Shown piece after piece: positions 33,073 through 44,133 of a stretch of 64,000 bases of DNA. Made by a program: the position numbers and the translations under genes. This stretch comes from Filobasidium wieringae (lineage: Eukaryota; Basidiomycota; Tremellomycetes; Filobasidiales; Filobasidiaceae). The stretch spans positions 620,001-684,000 of the forward strand of contig BCIV01000010.1 in assembly GCA_001600055.1 (NCBI GenBank). Direction: 5' to 3'. The notes beneath the pieces were generated by a model. It made no database searches. It was not told where the DNA came from and saw only the letters and a program-made list of their open reading frames with translations. Each line of letters starts with the position of its first letter. Position 1 is the first letter of the stretch.

Positions 33073-34819
33073 ATGGACTCGACGACAAACCCTTCTTCCC
33101 CCTTTCATTCCACCTTTCCTCACACGCCTCTCCCTCCTCCTCGTGATTACGCCATGCGTCAGCACCAACAACAACAACAGCAACAACACAGAGGGGAGGA
33201 GACTCACTATCGCCCTATACAACCTTATAATGGAAACTCAGGATCAGGTCCTTCAGGTCCATCCAGCGATCAATCCTATCCCCATTCGTCCAACCAGGAT
33301 CGTTCCGGTTTATTCAACTCAAGACCTCTTGTGGAACGTAAAATCTTGCATCACCAATCTCAACAGGTCAAATCCCTCTCGGCAACCTCTTCTTCCTCCT
33401 CGCGACCTCCTTCTAGTCATAGCTTGAACTCGATCCTGAATGATAAACCTCAGGGTGGAACGGGAGGATCGGGGAGTGGGAATATCATGATGGATTCCCA
33501 TCGTCCACCCCTGCACAGAGGTTCATTACAAATCTCCCCTAAATCTCTTCCCAGAAGTTCAGGCGTCTCGGGAGCGGACCACCTCACCCGACAGTTCTCT
33601 GACAAATCGGGTTCCTCTTCGTTCTCGGCCACACCGCTCATCACACCCCCTACCGATGAAGAGACTACTTCGGGTTCTCACACGAGTCATCAACTCCAGT
33701 TACTCTCCCCACCATCTTCGGGGGAAAGTCCAGCGAGAATCAAGATCGAGCAAGAGGTGGATGAGGAGTTGGAGAGAGGAAAGAAAGGGCAGAAGAAGAG
33801 GACAAGGTTGAACGCCCCTCAGGCGAATTTGCTGAGGAAGGTTTGGGTCGAGGTGAGTGAACCTTTTCCGTCCGGTCTTCCTCGATGCAAACATCAGGAG
33901 CTGACGAGGATACAACGGGTAGACTTGTTTCCCTAGTACAGAGAGGAGAACATGGCTAGCAGAACAAACCGGTTTGAGCGTAAGACAAGTTCAAGTTTGG
34001 TTCCAGGTAGGTTTCAGTCGTTGTTACCAGTCTCAGCTTTTTGCAGATGTACTGATTGCATACTCATCTTACCTGCATCAGAATCAACGACAGAAACAAC
34101 GAAACGAAGAGTACGAAGCCAGTAAATCGTTCTCCAACGACGGACCTCATCCTCTCTCCGGTTCTAACGCTCCATTTACCACCACACCGGTGGCCCTGCA
34201 CAACCACCCACGAGACTATGCTCCTCGCGACGGACCTCTACAGTCGGTCTGGAACCCTGCCAATGGGTATCATCATCCCCGAGAGGAGAGGAAGAGTTTC
34301 GGTTCCGGTTCGGAAAGCAGACCCAGAACTGGGGAATCTTCCCGCAGGAACAGCAATAACATCCATGCACCTGATCTTCCTCTAGGAGGTCGATATCCCC
34401 GGATGGATAGCATGGATCGACCGACAAGCCCAGAAGGGTCATCGCATGGTAGCCATGTCGGACATGCGAACATTCCCGCTTACGATAACCCTTCTCGAGC
34501 GATTCATCTTCCCGGCGCGGCACACTCATCGAGACCTTTATGGGAGATGAAAGAGCTTGTTCCTGCTCCTCGTTGCGAACTCAAACGAGGCAGAGAATCA
34601 CCAGAAGACATGGTTCCCCGCCCGGTCAAGATGTACAGATCCGCTGCTGAGCTCGGTCAATCGCTCGGGCCGGATGATGGGCGTATTCCACGTCTGCCTT
34701 CGATTAGGGAAATGGGATTGGGTCCTGATGTAAGACCCGTAAGACCATCTTATGCGAGGTTACCTGGATTGGCATCGCTTGGAAATGTCATCACCAGACC
34801 GGAGGGCGACAGGAGATAG
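33073..34819 (+). CDS. homeodomain transcription factor
   Basis: Three exons (33073-33852, 33923-34006, 34082-34819) give 533 residues. The homeodomain spans the two introns, at about residues 241-300. Helix 1 is LNAPQANLLRKVWVE, helix 2 is STERRTWLAEQTGL, and the recognition helix is SVRQVQVWFQNQRQKQRNEE with the invariant W-F-N-R set intact. The WFQNQRQK form is that of general 60-residue homeodomains, not the WF-N-R form of mushroom mating-type HD1/HD2 proteins. The N-terminal 240 residues are Ser/Pro/Gln/His-rich with a poly-Gln run (residues 32-40). The C-terminal 230 residues are disordered and Pro/Arg/Ser-rich. It should be a nuclear regulator; targets are unknown. Confidence 0.92.
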
Positions 34820-35316
34820 AGGCAGGTTTTGATAGAGAATCACGGTCGGAGGTACAACTGTATGATTAGCAACGCATCGGTCTTGTATTTAGCTCTTCAC
34901 AACTGTATGCCTAGGATCGAACATTATTTGAGGTTCAGCGATTGTATGGTAGCGTCACGTGATCATAATCGGGACTCGGCGTTCGTTCAAGAGATTGTCC
35001 TAGCTCTCTATATCTTTGTTCGGCATGGGAACCTAGAATATGCTCGACTGTCAGAGCAACCTGAAAAGGTGTAGGCCACATCGAGCTACGGTGTTACAGA
35101 TGTTTCGCGGCCGGGAAGAGTCCGCCACGACTGAAGGATATACAAGCTCGTGATACGCAGATACTGTAAAGTTCGAGTCATCAATTCAGTTTCCTCGTCA
35201 AGCTCATTATTGGATATCGTCAGAATCCATTCATTGTGGATGCCAAGAGTACCGTCTTGAATCCTCAAGATCAAAGTCAACAGTTGGACCGCACTACATC
35301 GTCGTTCCGATGCAAG
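34820..35316. other. spacer between homeobox gene and MSH1
   Basis: About 500 bp without a gene. It holds a TCACGTGA palindrome at 34955-34962, about 355 bases before the MSH1 start. Confidence 0.4.
34955..34962. promoter_or_regulatory. TCACGTGA palindrome
   Basis: This is the third exact copy in the window of the bHLH-type palindrome. It lies between the homeobox gene and MSH1. Relevance to either gene is unproven. Confidence 0.3.
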
Positions 35317-38300
35317 ATGTTAAGACCGTGTAGCTCCAGAATTTGGCTCCCGGCTACAGCTGTGGCCCGGGGTACGTTCTCCAGCTATAGATCGATATCA
35401 TTCGTAAAAGCGGATGGTCCGGCTACCAAGAGAATCATTAGGTCGAGAGCATCTCTACCGAAAGTCGATGTAGACTCTGATGGCAAGCCTAAACCTGCTC
35501 TTCCACCCTTCTCACCAAGTAGAGGGACATCGGCTCGTGAGTCCTGTTTTGGTTATCAGACGCTTGAACTCCTGTAGTTGATTGAAAGGTCCTGACCAGC
35601 GACATTCCCGAGCACTCGAGCTGTCGATTTGCTGGCTCAAGATGACAAGCAAGCGCTTGACGAAAAATGGCAGAGGGCTGTTGATATGAAGCTCTTTCCG
35701 GACACCAATCTAGCCAGGGAGATCTTTACCAATTTACAGGCATATCCAGATGACATCCTGCTAACTCGGGTAGGCATGTTCTATGAGGTGAGCCATGAAT
35801 CTAGGTATTGTCTTTCTTCAACTTTACTAAGAAAAGGACGTATATCTGAAAGTCATACTTCACTCAAGCCGCAGAGGTAGCCTCTCTCCTAGGAATTCGC
35901 TTGACGTCTAAAGCCTTCAAGGATAAAACCGAAAATGCCAAGAAGAGTTCGAAAAAATCTCCTACGTCTTTGACTCAAACGCGATATCCGTTTGCAGGAT
36001 TCCCCGTCTCGCAGCGAGAAAAATTCTTCCAATTACTTCTTGGACTGGGACGAAGCTTTGTGGTTGTAGAAGAGATGGACAAAGCTGGCAGCACTTCTAA
36101 GGATCGGTTTGTCGCTCGGAGATACACACCTGGTACTCTTCTTAGCGAAGGATGGCAAACCAGCGAAGAGACACGATACCTATTAGCAGTGGCTATAGGA
36201 GATGCTGGTAACACCACAGATCCAGATCACATACCGATCGGATTAGCATATATTGATGTTTCAACCGATCGGACTGTGCAGACAAGAACTTCCACTCTGG
36301 GGGAGCTCGAACATGAGTTGGCCAGGATCAGCCCGGTAGAGGTTGTTCTCAACAGAGACCTTCAAGCCTACGTCGAGGGTGGAGAGAACTCAGAAGTTTC
36401 TGATTCGACTCCCTTCCAGGAGGCTTTCCGGAAGTCCATGTCATTGACTATTCCACTGCTACGACAAAGCGGAGCAACTTTAGCATACGTGGACCTGAGG
36501 CCACCTGCCGAATCGGGATTGTCCCAACAGCTTGATGACCGCGCCGAAGCCCTCGTACGAACGCATCTTCAAGAGTGCTTGTTGAATGAAATGCCAAAAC
36601 TGCTACCTGCGAGTCATCGGTCAGCAGAGTCGTTCATGCAGATCGATGCATCTACTTTGCTAGGCCTTGAGATTCGGCAGTCTTTACGACAATCGGTAGG
36701 AGCGACCGCTAAAGGTTTACATTCTTCGCCAACGAGTCGTGCCGGAACTCTTTTGAGCGTCATCAAGAGGACCTTGACACCTTCCGGTACACGGCTTTTG
36801 GTCAATAGCCTGTGTCAACCCTTTACTGATCTCCAAGCTATCGCCAGACGACATGACCTGGTCGAGTCTTTCCTTGATCGTCCGAGACTGCGAGAGGATC
36901 TTCGAGATCATCTGAAAGCAATGTCCAACAGCAACAATGCAGAGATTAGCAGGATTGTTCAAAGGTTTTCGTCGAACGGTAATGCGGCGCCGGGTCTTGC
37001 AGGAGCTCTATCAGGAGGTCGCGACTTGTGGGATCTAAAGCAGAGTGTGGATGGGATTGCCCAGGTACAAAGGCAAATCCGAGAGGCTCTATACGACGAC
37101 CTGGCTGAGGAAACTGCTGCAGGCCAGCCACTTCGACTCCTGATCGACGGAATGAAGGATCTAAGACACTGGGTCGATAGAATCGAAGCCGCGGTTATAC
37201 CAGCGGCTCTGGAAAAATCTACTGCTGCTTCAGGAGCTCTGACAGATCCAGAAACATCACCGACTGAAAGTGATACTGATGAAGACGCAAAGTCTCAGAC
37301 CGCCAGTGAAGACTCTAAAGCGAATCTTTGGTGGATAAACCCTTCGTGAGCGCTTCCTTGGTAACTTAACCTGTCTCCAGCGACTTATCTCCGCAACTAT
37401 CGCTCGGTCAGTTATAACTCGACACTCGAAGGTTTGCATGAAGAGCTCGAGGTTCTAACGCAGAAGAAGAACGATCTTCAAAATTCGCTCCGACATAAAT
37501 ACGGTCGGTGCGATGACATGATCGGTCAAGTGACGTGCTAAAACGATCGAACACTAGATTTGCCCTCACTGGAACTCAAGGGTGGAGTATATGGCACAGC
37601 GTACCATATTCACGTACAAAGAAAGGCGAAAACGGATTTTTCCCTAATCCGAGCGGATCCAGCCATAGATCCCATGAATGAAACTGGCAAGACCGTTCGC
37701 ACCTTTGCGTATAATGTCAGTACACGTACACTCACACCCTACTTCTAAGCAAGGCTGAGCTTCTGTACAGAAATGGGCAGTGCTGGGAGACTCGATCGAG
37801 AGAACTCACAACAAGATCAACGAAGCGCAGAAAGAGGCTTTCAAGATTCTTAAGGCGCAGGTGAGCATAGCTAAGTGATGCGATTTCTCGGTACCAAATG
37901 CTGAGAGAAATTCGTTTGCAGACAATGTCCATTCAAGATGATCTGCTTCATAACGCAACACTTCTAGATGAGATAGACTTGTGTCTCGGTTTTGCTCAAG
38001 CAGCAGATGAGCTCCGTTTCATCCGCCCAATAATGAACGACAGGTAAGACCTGTGATCGTCATAACAGCGATTTCCGCTGACTAGATTTGTCTGTAGTGA
38101 TGATTTTGAGATAATCAACGGTCGTCATCCAACGGTCGAGTTTGGACTTCTATCGGGCCGGTCCGCTAGAAATTTCACGCCCAACTCGCTCGATCTGGGT
38201 TCGCAAAACCATCTGCGTGTGATAACTGGACCCAACATGGCAGGGAAAAGTACCTTACTACGACAGACGGCTATCATTGCCATTCTAGCACAAGCAGGTA

Positions 38301-39088
38301 GTTTCGTACCAGCGGAAAGTGCCAAGTTAGGCACAGTGGACGCAGTTTTCAGCCGAGTCGGAGCCAGGGACGACCTTTACATGGATAGAAGCACTTTTAT
38401 GATGGAAATGCACGAGTGAGTACGGTTCGAGCAGAACAGTCTAGACAATCATCTGATTTATCCAATCGCCTCAAGAACTGCTCACATTCTGAACAAGGCG
38501 ACATCCAGATCATTGGTGATCATGGACGAGTGAGTTCACTCATGCACTATGGTATGATGCGTTTGTTAATCGTCGTTGTTCGCGAAAAAGAATTGGGAGA
38601 GGAACAACCCTGAACTCGGGAATCGCAATTGCCTATTCCGCTCTAGATTACATATTGACCCGGATCAAATGCCGGACTCTTTTTGCGACGCATTATCACG
38701 AACTTTACGACATGTTAACGACTGGCAACATGAACCACGGCGGACGAGAGAACAGGCAGGGAGTTGAATTTTGGTGCACTGATGTGGACGAGATGGTTCG
38801 TTGCCCCGATACATTCACGGAGGAGGATGCCACTGAAACACGCTTTCATATTAACAGGAAGGAGGGTTTACATACTCTTATAGGCTGAAGCGTGGTGTGA
38901 ATCGGCAATCACATGCAATCGTAAGTATATACAAGACCAGAATGGCAAGATTCTCGTTCTCACGGCAGCCTGTATAGAAAACGGCTAAGCAGGCTGGAAT
39001 GCCAGACGAGTTTTTGCAACTCGCACAAACGACGCTTACACAGCTCGAGAATAATACCTTCTCGCCTACAGATAACAAAAAGGATTGA
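35317..39088 (+). CDS. MSH1: mitochondrial MutS homologue
   Basis: A gene of about eleven exons encoding a MutS-family ATPase. The N-terminus [19 protein letters not shown] is a typical mitochondrial presequence. The mismatch-recognition domain starts with [16 protein letters not shown] and continues through [20 protein letters not shown]. The core has [19 protein letters not shown] (the conserved MutS lever/core motif). The ATPase has Walker [17 protein letters not shown], the [16 protein letters not shown] signature, Walker [17 protein letters not shown] (across an intron) and [10 protein letters not shown]. Msh1 maintains mitochondrial DNA. The start is the first ATG; the frame is open upstream but only with GTG. 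One intron near 37304-37381 is ambiguous: a GTGAAG donor at about 37304 keeps frame better than the GTGAGC at 37347. The C-terminus is KKD. Confidence 0.92.
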
Positions 39089-40206
39089 ATAGGAGGATCT
39101 CGCACCACGAAATTACTAGCTCTGCGAGGTATTATAAACTTGCAGCCACGCTGCAGTCCACCAGTTTTGAGAAGCTGCCCAAGTCAGCCTCGGTTCCGTT
39201 CAGATGAATGACCTACTAGGTTGCAAAGTAGAGATTCGTTCGTGCTTGAGCTACATCGATGTGCAGCGATATGTACCAACCTGTAGTGTACCTCTTGTGT
39301 GTCTCGCCACGAGGAGATTAGTTTCATCACGAAAGTCAATGCTTCTGCACTCAGTTTCGCCAGATGCGATGTTCAACGCAGTTGGAAACCTCTTTGTGAC
39401 GCGACACAGTTCGTCATGTCATTTACACCTGTGCGACGACCATCCTGGGGTTACCAGCGACAGGGCAAAGCTTTGCTCCCTCTATCTTAGTTTGTTGTAC
39501 TGTCTCCTTTTATACAAAACAATGGTCCTGGGAGTGCTGACAGCTGGATCAAGAGAGGGGTTACAAGCCGGGCTTGAGGCGGCAGAGGATTGATCGCTGG
39601 ATCGAATTGGATATCCGGCCCTTGACGAGACGGGTCGCATGGAGACTGAACCTTCCGTTCTTCTACCGCAAGGTTCAGGCTATAAACCCATTATACATCT
39701 ACTCCTGGGGCAATCCGGAAGCCGCTCTGCGGTACAGATACGAACCGATCTTTAGTGACGAAGCAATGGAGAGTAATGTTACGGTTTCCAATGTCCCGTT
39801 GCTACCTGAAGACATGTTCTGACCACTGGAACATTGTTCATCTCTTGACATGGCTTGAAGAAATTGTACCACCTGCACCCGCGCGATTTTCATCCTGGTG
39901 TCATCAGCTACAGGTCAAAGTTACGCTCCCTCTATCTTGAGTTATCGTATTGCATCCTTGTGTTGCAGGTGTTGAGAGCTGGATTGAAAGCTTCCGTGGA
40001 GGTTGAAGCGACAGACGGCATCGTCACTGATCTGGTATGGTTCCAGCAAATGAGATGGAATCTATATCTGGATTCTTTCACAAGCCTTAGGGGGAGTCTC
40101 ACACTGTCACCTCGTCTTGCTCAAAGACCATCGGGCATGCAATGTCATCGAACTCAAACTCCTCATTATTTCATTAATACATCAACAGAGCCTCATCGAA
40201 CTTAGC
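39089..40206. other. 1.1 kb spacer with open frames and a diverged tandem duplication
   Basis: A plus-strand frame from 39204 (129 codons, MNDLLGCKVEIRSCLSY) and a second at about 39855-40205 share a related segment. HPGVTSDRAKLCSLYLSLLY corresponds to HPGVISYRSKLRSLYLELSY. No known family is recognised. It could be a small lineage-specific gene with repeats, two decaying paralogues, or an untranslated region. The right end may hold the 3' UTR of the CCDC124-like gene on the other strand. Confidence 0.4.
39440..40020 (+). repeat. two diverged tandem copies, about 410 bp apart
   Basis: The segment at about 39447-39600 aligns to about 39889-40022. The shared block runs from CATCCTGG through GCTCCCTCTATCTT to TCCTT at roughly three-quarters identity, then GCTGGAT and a related Gly/Ala/Glu-coding tail with indels. 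Both copies keep the same reading frame (HPGV-S-R-KL-SLYL-L-YC-L), so selection on protein is possible. Confidence 0.6.
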
Positions 40207-41193
40207 CTATTTGGCAGGGGATCCGGCAAAAGCCCGTTCTTTCTCTGCCCTGCTCTCCTTCAACGCTCCAACCTTCTCATCCTTCGATGCATTGTAGGCT
40301 ACGGACACTTGGTTGAATCTGAACGTACAAAAGGCAGAAAGAACGAGGTTGCAGTCAGTCGAATAATTCTTAACCAGATGTAACAATCAAAGAGCGAGGG
40401 GAACGTACGGATTCTCTGGGGCCTTTTGGAATTGTTTGTAAATCATATCATGCATCTGTTGTTTCCTCAAACCAGGATGTTCTGATTTCAGGATGGGCAT
40501 CTCTCGGTCCAAATATGCTGCGAAGGCCGCTTTGAATCGTCTTTCTGGGTGCTGTTCTATCAGGCCGGCCTGAGAAGGTGGGCGAAGTTGCCAAATCAGC
40601 GGGAGGAGGACACAAGAAGGAGAGCAAAAAAATGCACCTGAGCACCGATACTGCCCTTGTCTCCCTTGGCGTTGACCAACTCGAGAGCGTCCAGCATATC
40701 ATCGATTCCAGTCGCCTTGAGGTGAATATCCGGCTCGGCCTCGAACCCAGTCTTGTTCGGTGTGCTCGATCCACTACCTCCCAAGCTCCCAAGTCCACCT
40801 CCAGCAGCAATCGCCCCCGGTCCGGCAGGCTTGATTTCCTTCTTCTTATCTCCTGCTTTCTTTGCTCCGGCACCTTTAGGCTTGGAAGGTAAACTAGCCT
40901 CCTCTGCAGCGAGAAGAGCAGCTTTCTCTGCCTTTTTACGTTCAGCTTCAGCAGCCTTTTCTTTGGCCGCTGCTGCTTTGCCTGTGTCCTTGGCTCCCTT
41001 TGACCATTCGGCTGCTTCGGCCGCTTCTACCTTCTGATTTGCTGCCGACTTTTTCTTGTTCTGACAGGACGAAGGCAGATGGGGTTAGGCGTTGAGGCGA
41101 AATTCAGAGAGGTCAGAAGGGACTGACCTCGTTCTCCTGTTTCTTGGCGTTTCCTGCTTCTTTTTTGGAATTTCCTCCTTTGTTAGGTGGCAT
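40207..41193 (-). CDS. CCDC124/Lso2-like ribosome-associated protein
   Basis: Minus-strand gene of about four exons. It begins MPPNKGGNSKKEAGNAKKQ and continues with a long Lys/Ala/Glu coiled coil (KKKSAANQKVEAAEAAEWSK onward). A short Gly/Ser linker follows, then the conserved C-terminal block: IDDMLDALELVNAKGD, EQHPERRFKAAFAAYLERE, HPGLRKQQMHDMIYKQF, NPFNQVSVAYNASKDEK. The N-terminal basic coil and the HPERR-AAFAAY--R-MP--K-EHPGLR block define the CCDC124/Oxs1 family. Members related to yeast Lso2 bind idle 80S ribosomes and help them restart after starvation. The role here is inferred from family. The first intron follows the first 22 codons. Confidence 0.85.
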
Positions 41194-41484
41194 AGTGAGA
41201 GTGAGTCTGGTAGTGTCAGTGATCGAGCGAGAGATGTAGGTTGTGGCACTCTTGAAGAAGCTCACATGTATACATATGTTCGGGTTGAAAGTCTAATTAC
41301 TTAACAGTACCGGAGGTACCAGTTATGACGAATAACGCACCGCGGATGAGATTCAAGTTGTTTACAATCACCATCCATCCCTACCTACCACCTCGTACAA
41401 CAAAGATCATATTCGTAGCATACTCTAGCACTCTTCCAAATCAACACTACCAGTACACCACACAGGGCATTCACCACCTTCAAC
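41194..41484. promoter_or_regulatory. divergent promoter: CCDC124-like gene and dynein intermediate chain
   Basis: A 291 bp spacer between divergent start codons. A short AC-rich tract lies just before the dynein start. No TATA box stands out. Confidence 0.4.
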
Positions 41485-44039
41485 ATGTCGTCCACGGCTG
41501 AACAACGAAGAAGAGAAATCGAGGAAAGAAGAGCAAAGTTGGCAGAGATGAAACGGGCAAGAGAGGAACGGATGGCAGCTTCTACCGTTCCTCGTCAACC
41601 CGCCTCTCGTGGGCCAGTAAGCCAACCTACTTCTTCAAGATATTATCTCTTCTTACGGTAACTCAAACTTTCAGACTCCACTTCCACAACCTCGGAGACA
41701 GCAAGTAGATGATCTGGTTACTTCCTTACTTGGAGAAGCCACCACATCAAGACCACCTTCTTCCTTAAGCGGAGGAATTCCTGCCAGCTCGAGACCACCT
41801 ACTTCGATAAATCGTCCCGGCGTCGTTCCCTCTGTACGTTCAGTAAGAAGTGGAGAAGCGGATGATGCTCCTATGAGCGAGTCCAGGTTAGTTCTTCTAC
41901 TCCGTGTTACCTCTGTCTAGTTATTGAACCGCTCGGTCATAGTCATCAAGATGCGGACGACCCATCAACCCCAGATGTAGACATGGTTGACGCTCAGATG
42001 GAACTTTATGAGGTTAACACCAAGGTTCGTTCCCCTTTCTCCCTCCATTGCTCGTCCTGCGCTAACTGGCTCACTCCCTCTCATCTGACCGCAGCCAACG
42101 TATATAACATATTCCAGAGGAATCCAAACCCAATCACTCCCAGATCCCTCCGAGTCGTCTCCGGATCAATCGACGCTCCAAATAGGTCGCGAGACTGAGG
42201 ATGATCTCCGGAAAAGATTGGAAGCCGAATTCGAAATTGAGAAAGAAAAGCTGGAACGTGAAATTCGAGCGGAGGAGGAGGCTAAAAGGGGAGAAGAGAG
42301 GAAGATCATAGGTTCGTCTCATTCAACTGAAAATGCGAAATTCCATCTCAGAATCTAATCTCACCTTGGATATCCGATTTCAGAACTCTCTGAACCTGAA
42401 CGACTCGCCCTGCTGTCCGAGCCAGAATTCACGAAATTCATCCAAGATTCCAGTAAAGTCATGCAGAGGGCTTTGAACGATGGGTATGATTATACTAAGG
42501 ATTACACTATTGGATTTGATGAGCTCGAGTGAGTCTACATGAAATACATGATAGGCGAGGTTGAAACGATATTGTTACTTATCCTTCTTTTATGGGACAG
42601 TGATGGGGATGAGGGCCAACCGATCAGGTTGGTTTGTGATTTCGTCGACGATAGGTGGACCAGAAACAGGTCCATCACTGCGGTAGATTGGTCACTTAAA
42701 GTACGTATCTCCCCGCTCTTTGACAATCGACCGGGTACTGATTACTTGTGCGTGGAATCCGGTAGTTTCCCGAACTGAGCGCGGCTGCTTACAATAAGAA
42801 CCCGAAGGCTGTCAATGATCCGGATGGATTGGTTGCTATCTGGAATCTGCACATGACCGATCGGCCCGAATTTCTCTTCTATTCTCAGGTACGTCAGTGT
42901 CTTCTCTGCGCTTGTTCAGGTTCTGAGGACTGAACTCTCGGAGATAGTCCGACGTACTCTCCTTGTCGTTCTCTCCATTTCATCCCAACCTCATCTGCGG
43001 GGGGACTTATGCTGGCCAAATCCTACTCTGGGATACCAGGGCGAAGCAACTTCCCGTAGCCAAAACCCCGCTTGCAGCGGGAGGACATACCTATCCGGTT
43101 TACTCTATGAAAATGATCGGGACGCAAAATGCCCATCATCTGATGACCGGGGGCACGGATGGGACGGTCTGCAGCTGGTTACTAGACGTTATGGCTCAGC
43201 CTCAGGTGAGAAGAACCTGACTGTGACCTTTCATGACGCTTTGTGTTGAGATAACTTTTACGACTAAAAGGAAACACTAGAATTGCGGAACCAAAACCAT
43301 GCGAAATCGAACGAAGTGGCGGTGACATGCATGGATTTTCCGGATAACGAGACCAGCACGTTCATGGTCGGCACAGAAGAGGGAATTGTCTACCAGGCTC
43401 ATCGATACGATCGAGCGGGAACGAAGGCGGGTCTGAACTATCGGGATACTTATCGCGGTCATACGGGGCCCGTTACGAGTCTGGACTATCATCCATTACA
43501 CGGACCCGTGGACTTTTCCGACCTATTCCTGACTACTAGCGTCGATTGGACAGTCAAGCTCTGGCGGACGAAAGCTTCAAACAAGGCGACTGGCGGGCTT
43601 TCGAACGGTACGGTAGCGCCAATATATTCGTTTGAGGAATCGAGCGATTATGTGTTTGATGCAAAGTGGCACCCCAAACATCCGGCGGTGTTCGGAACGG
43701 TCGACGGGACGGGCAAGTTTGATTTCTGGAACTTGAACGCTAATATCGAGGTGAGTTACTATCCTGTATTATGAAAGGTTCATCGACTGACGTCCTCCTC
43801 GACAGGCTCCAACTTCGTCTTTAACGGTTGCATCTGGCAGAGCGATCAACAAACTAGCCTGGGATCGCAAGGATGGTCGAAAGGTGGCTCTTGGGTCCAG
43901 CGACGGTCATCTTTACGTTTACGATGTAGGAGAATCCGCCGTACCTCGAGAGACAGAATGGGCGGAAATGCAAAAGACGGTTCAGGAGATCATGCAATCG
44001 AGTAACGTGAACGTATTACCGGGCATGAGAGAGGATTGA
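41485..44039 (+). CDS. cytoplasmic dynein intermediate chain
   Basis: About eleven exons encode a protein starting MSSTAEQRRREIEERRAKLA. This is the basic, single-helix N-terminus that binds dynactin p150 in this family. A Ser/Pro linker with ASSRPPTSINRPGVVPS follows, then an acidic/coiled segment (KRLEAEFEIEKEKLEREIRAEEE). Six to seven WD repeats come next: ITAVDWSLK, GLVAIWNLHM, VLSLSFSPFHPNLICGG, QILLWDTRAK, VTSLDYHPLHG, WTVKLWRTKAS, FDAKWHPKHPAVFG, KVALGSSDGHLYVYDVG. The C-terminus is NVLPGMRED. It is a scaffold subunit of cytoplasmic dynein 1, linking heavy chains to light chains and dynactin for nuclear and vesicle movement. One intron starts with a GTTCGT donor. Confidence 0.93.
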
Positions 44040-44133
44040 GGAACGACGTAACGATCACGACCTATTGATGACGAGTCTTGTAGTAATGAGACATGATCTT
44101 TAACGATACAGCATGACGTTTCTTTCGGGTCAA

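Noticed and set aside
33073..34819. Homeobox gene as part of a mating-type locus
   Set aside because: The homeodomain is the standard WFQNQR type, not the divergent HD1/HD2 mating types. No partner HD gene, pheromone or receptor gene lies nearby.
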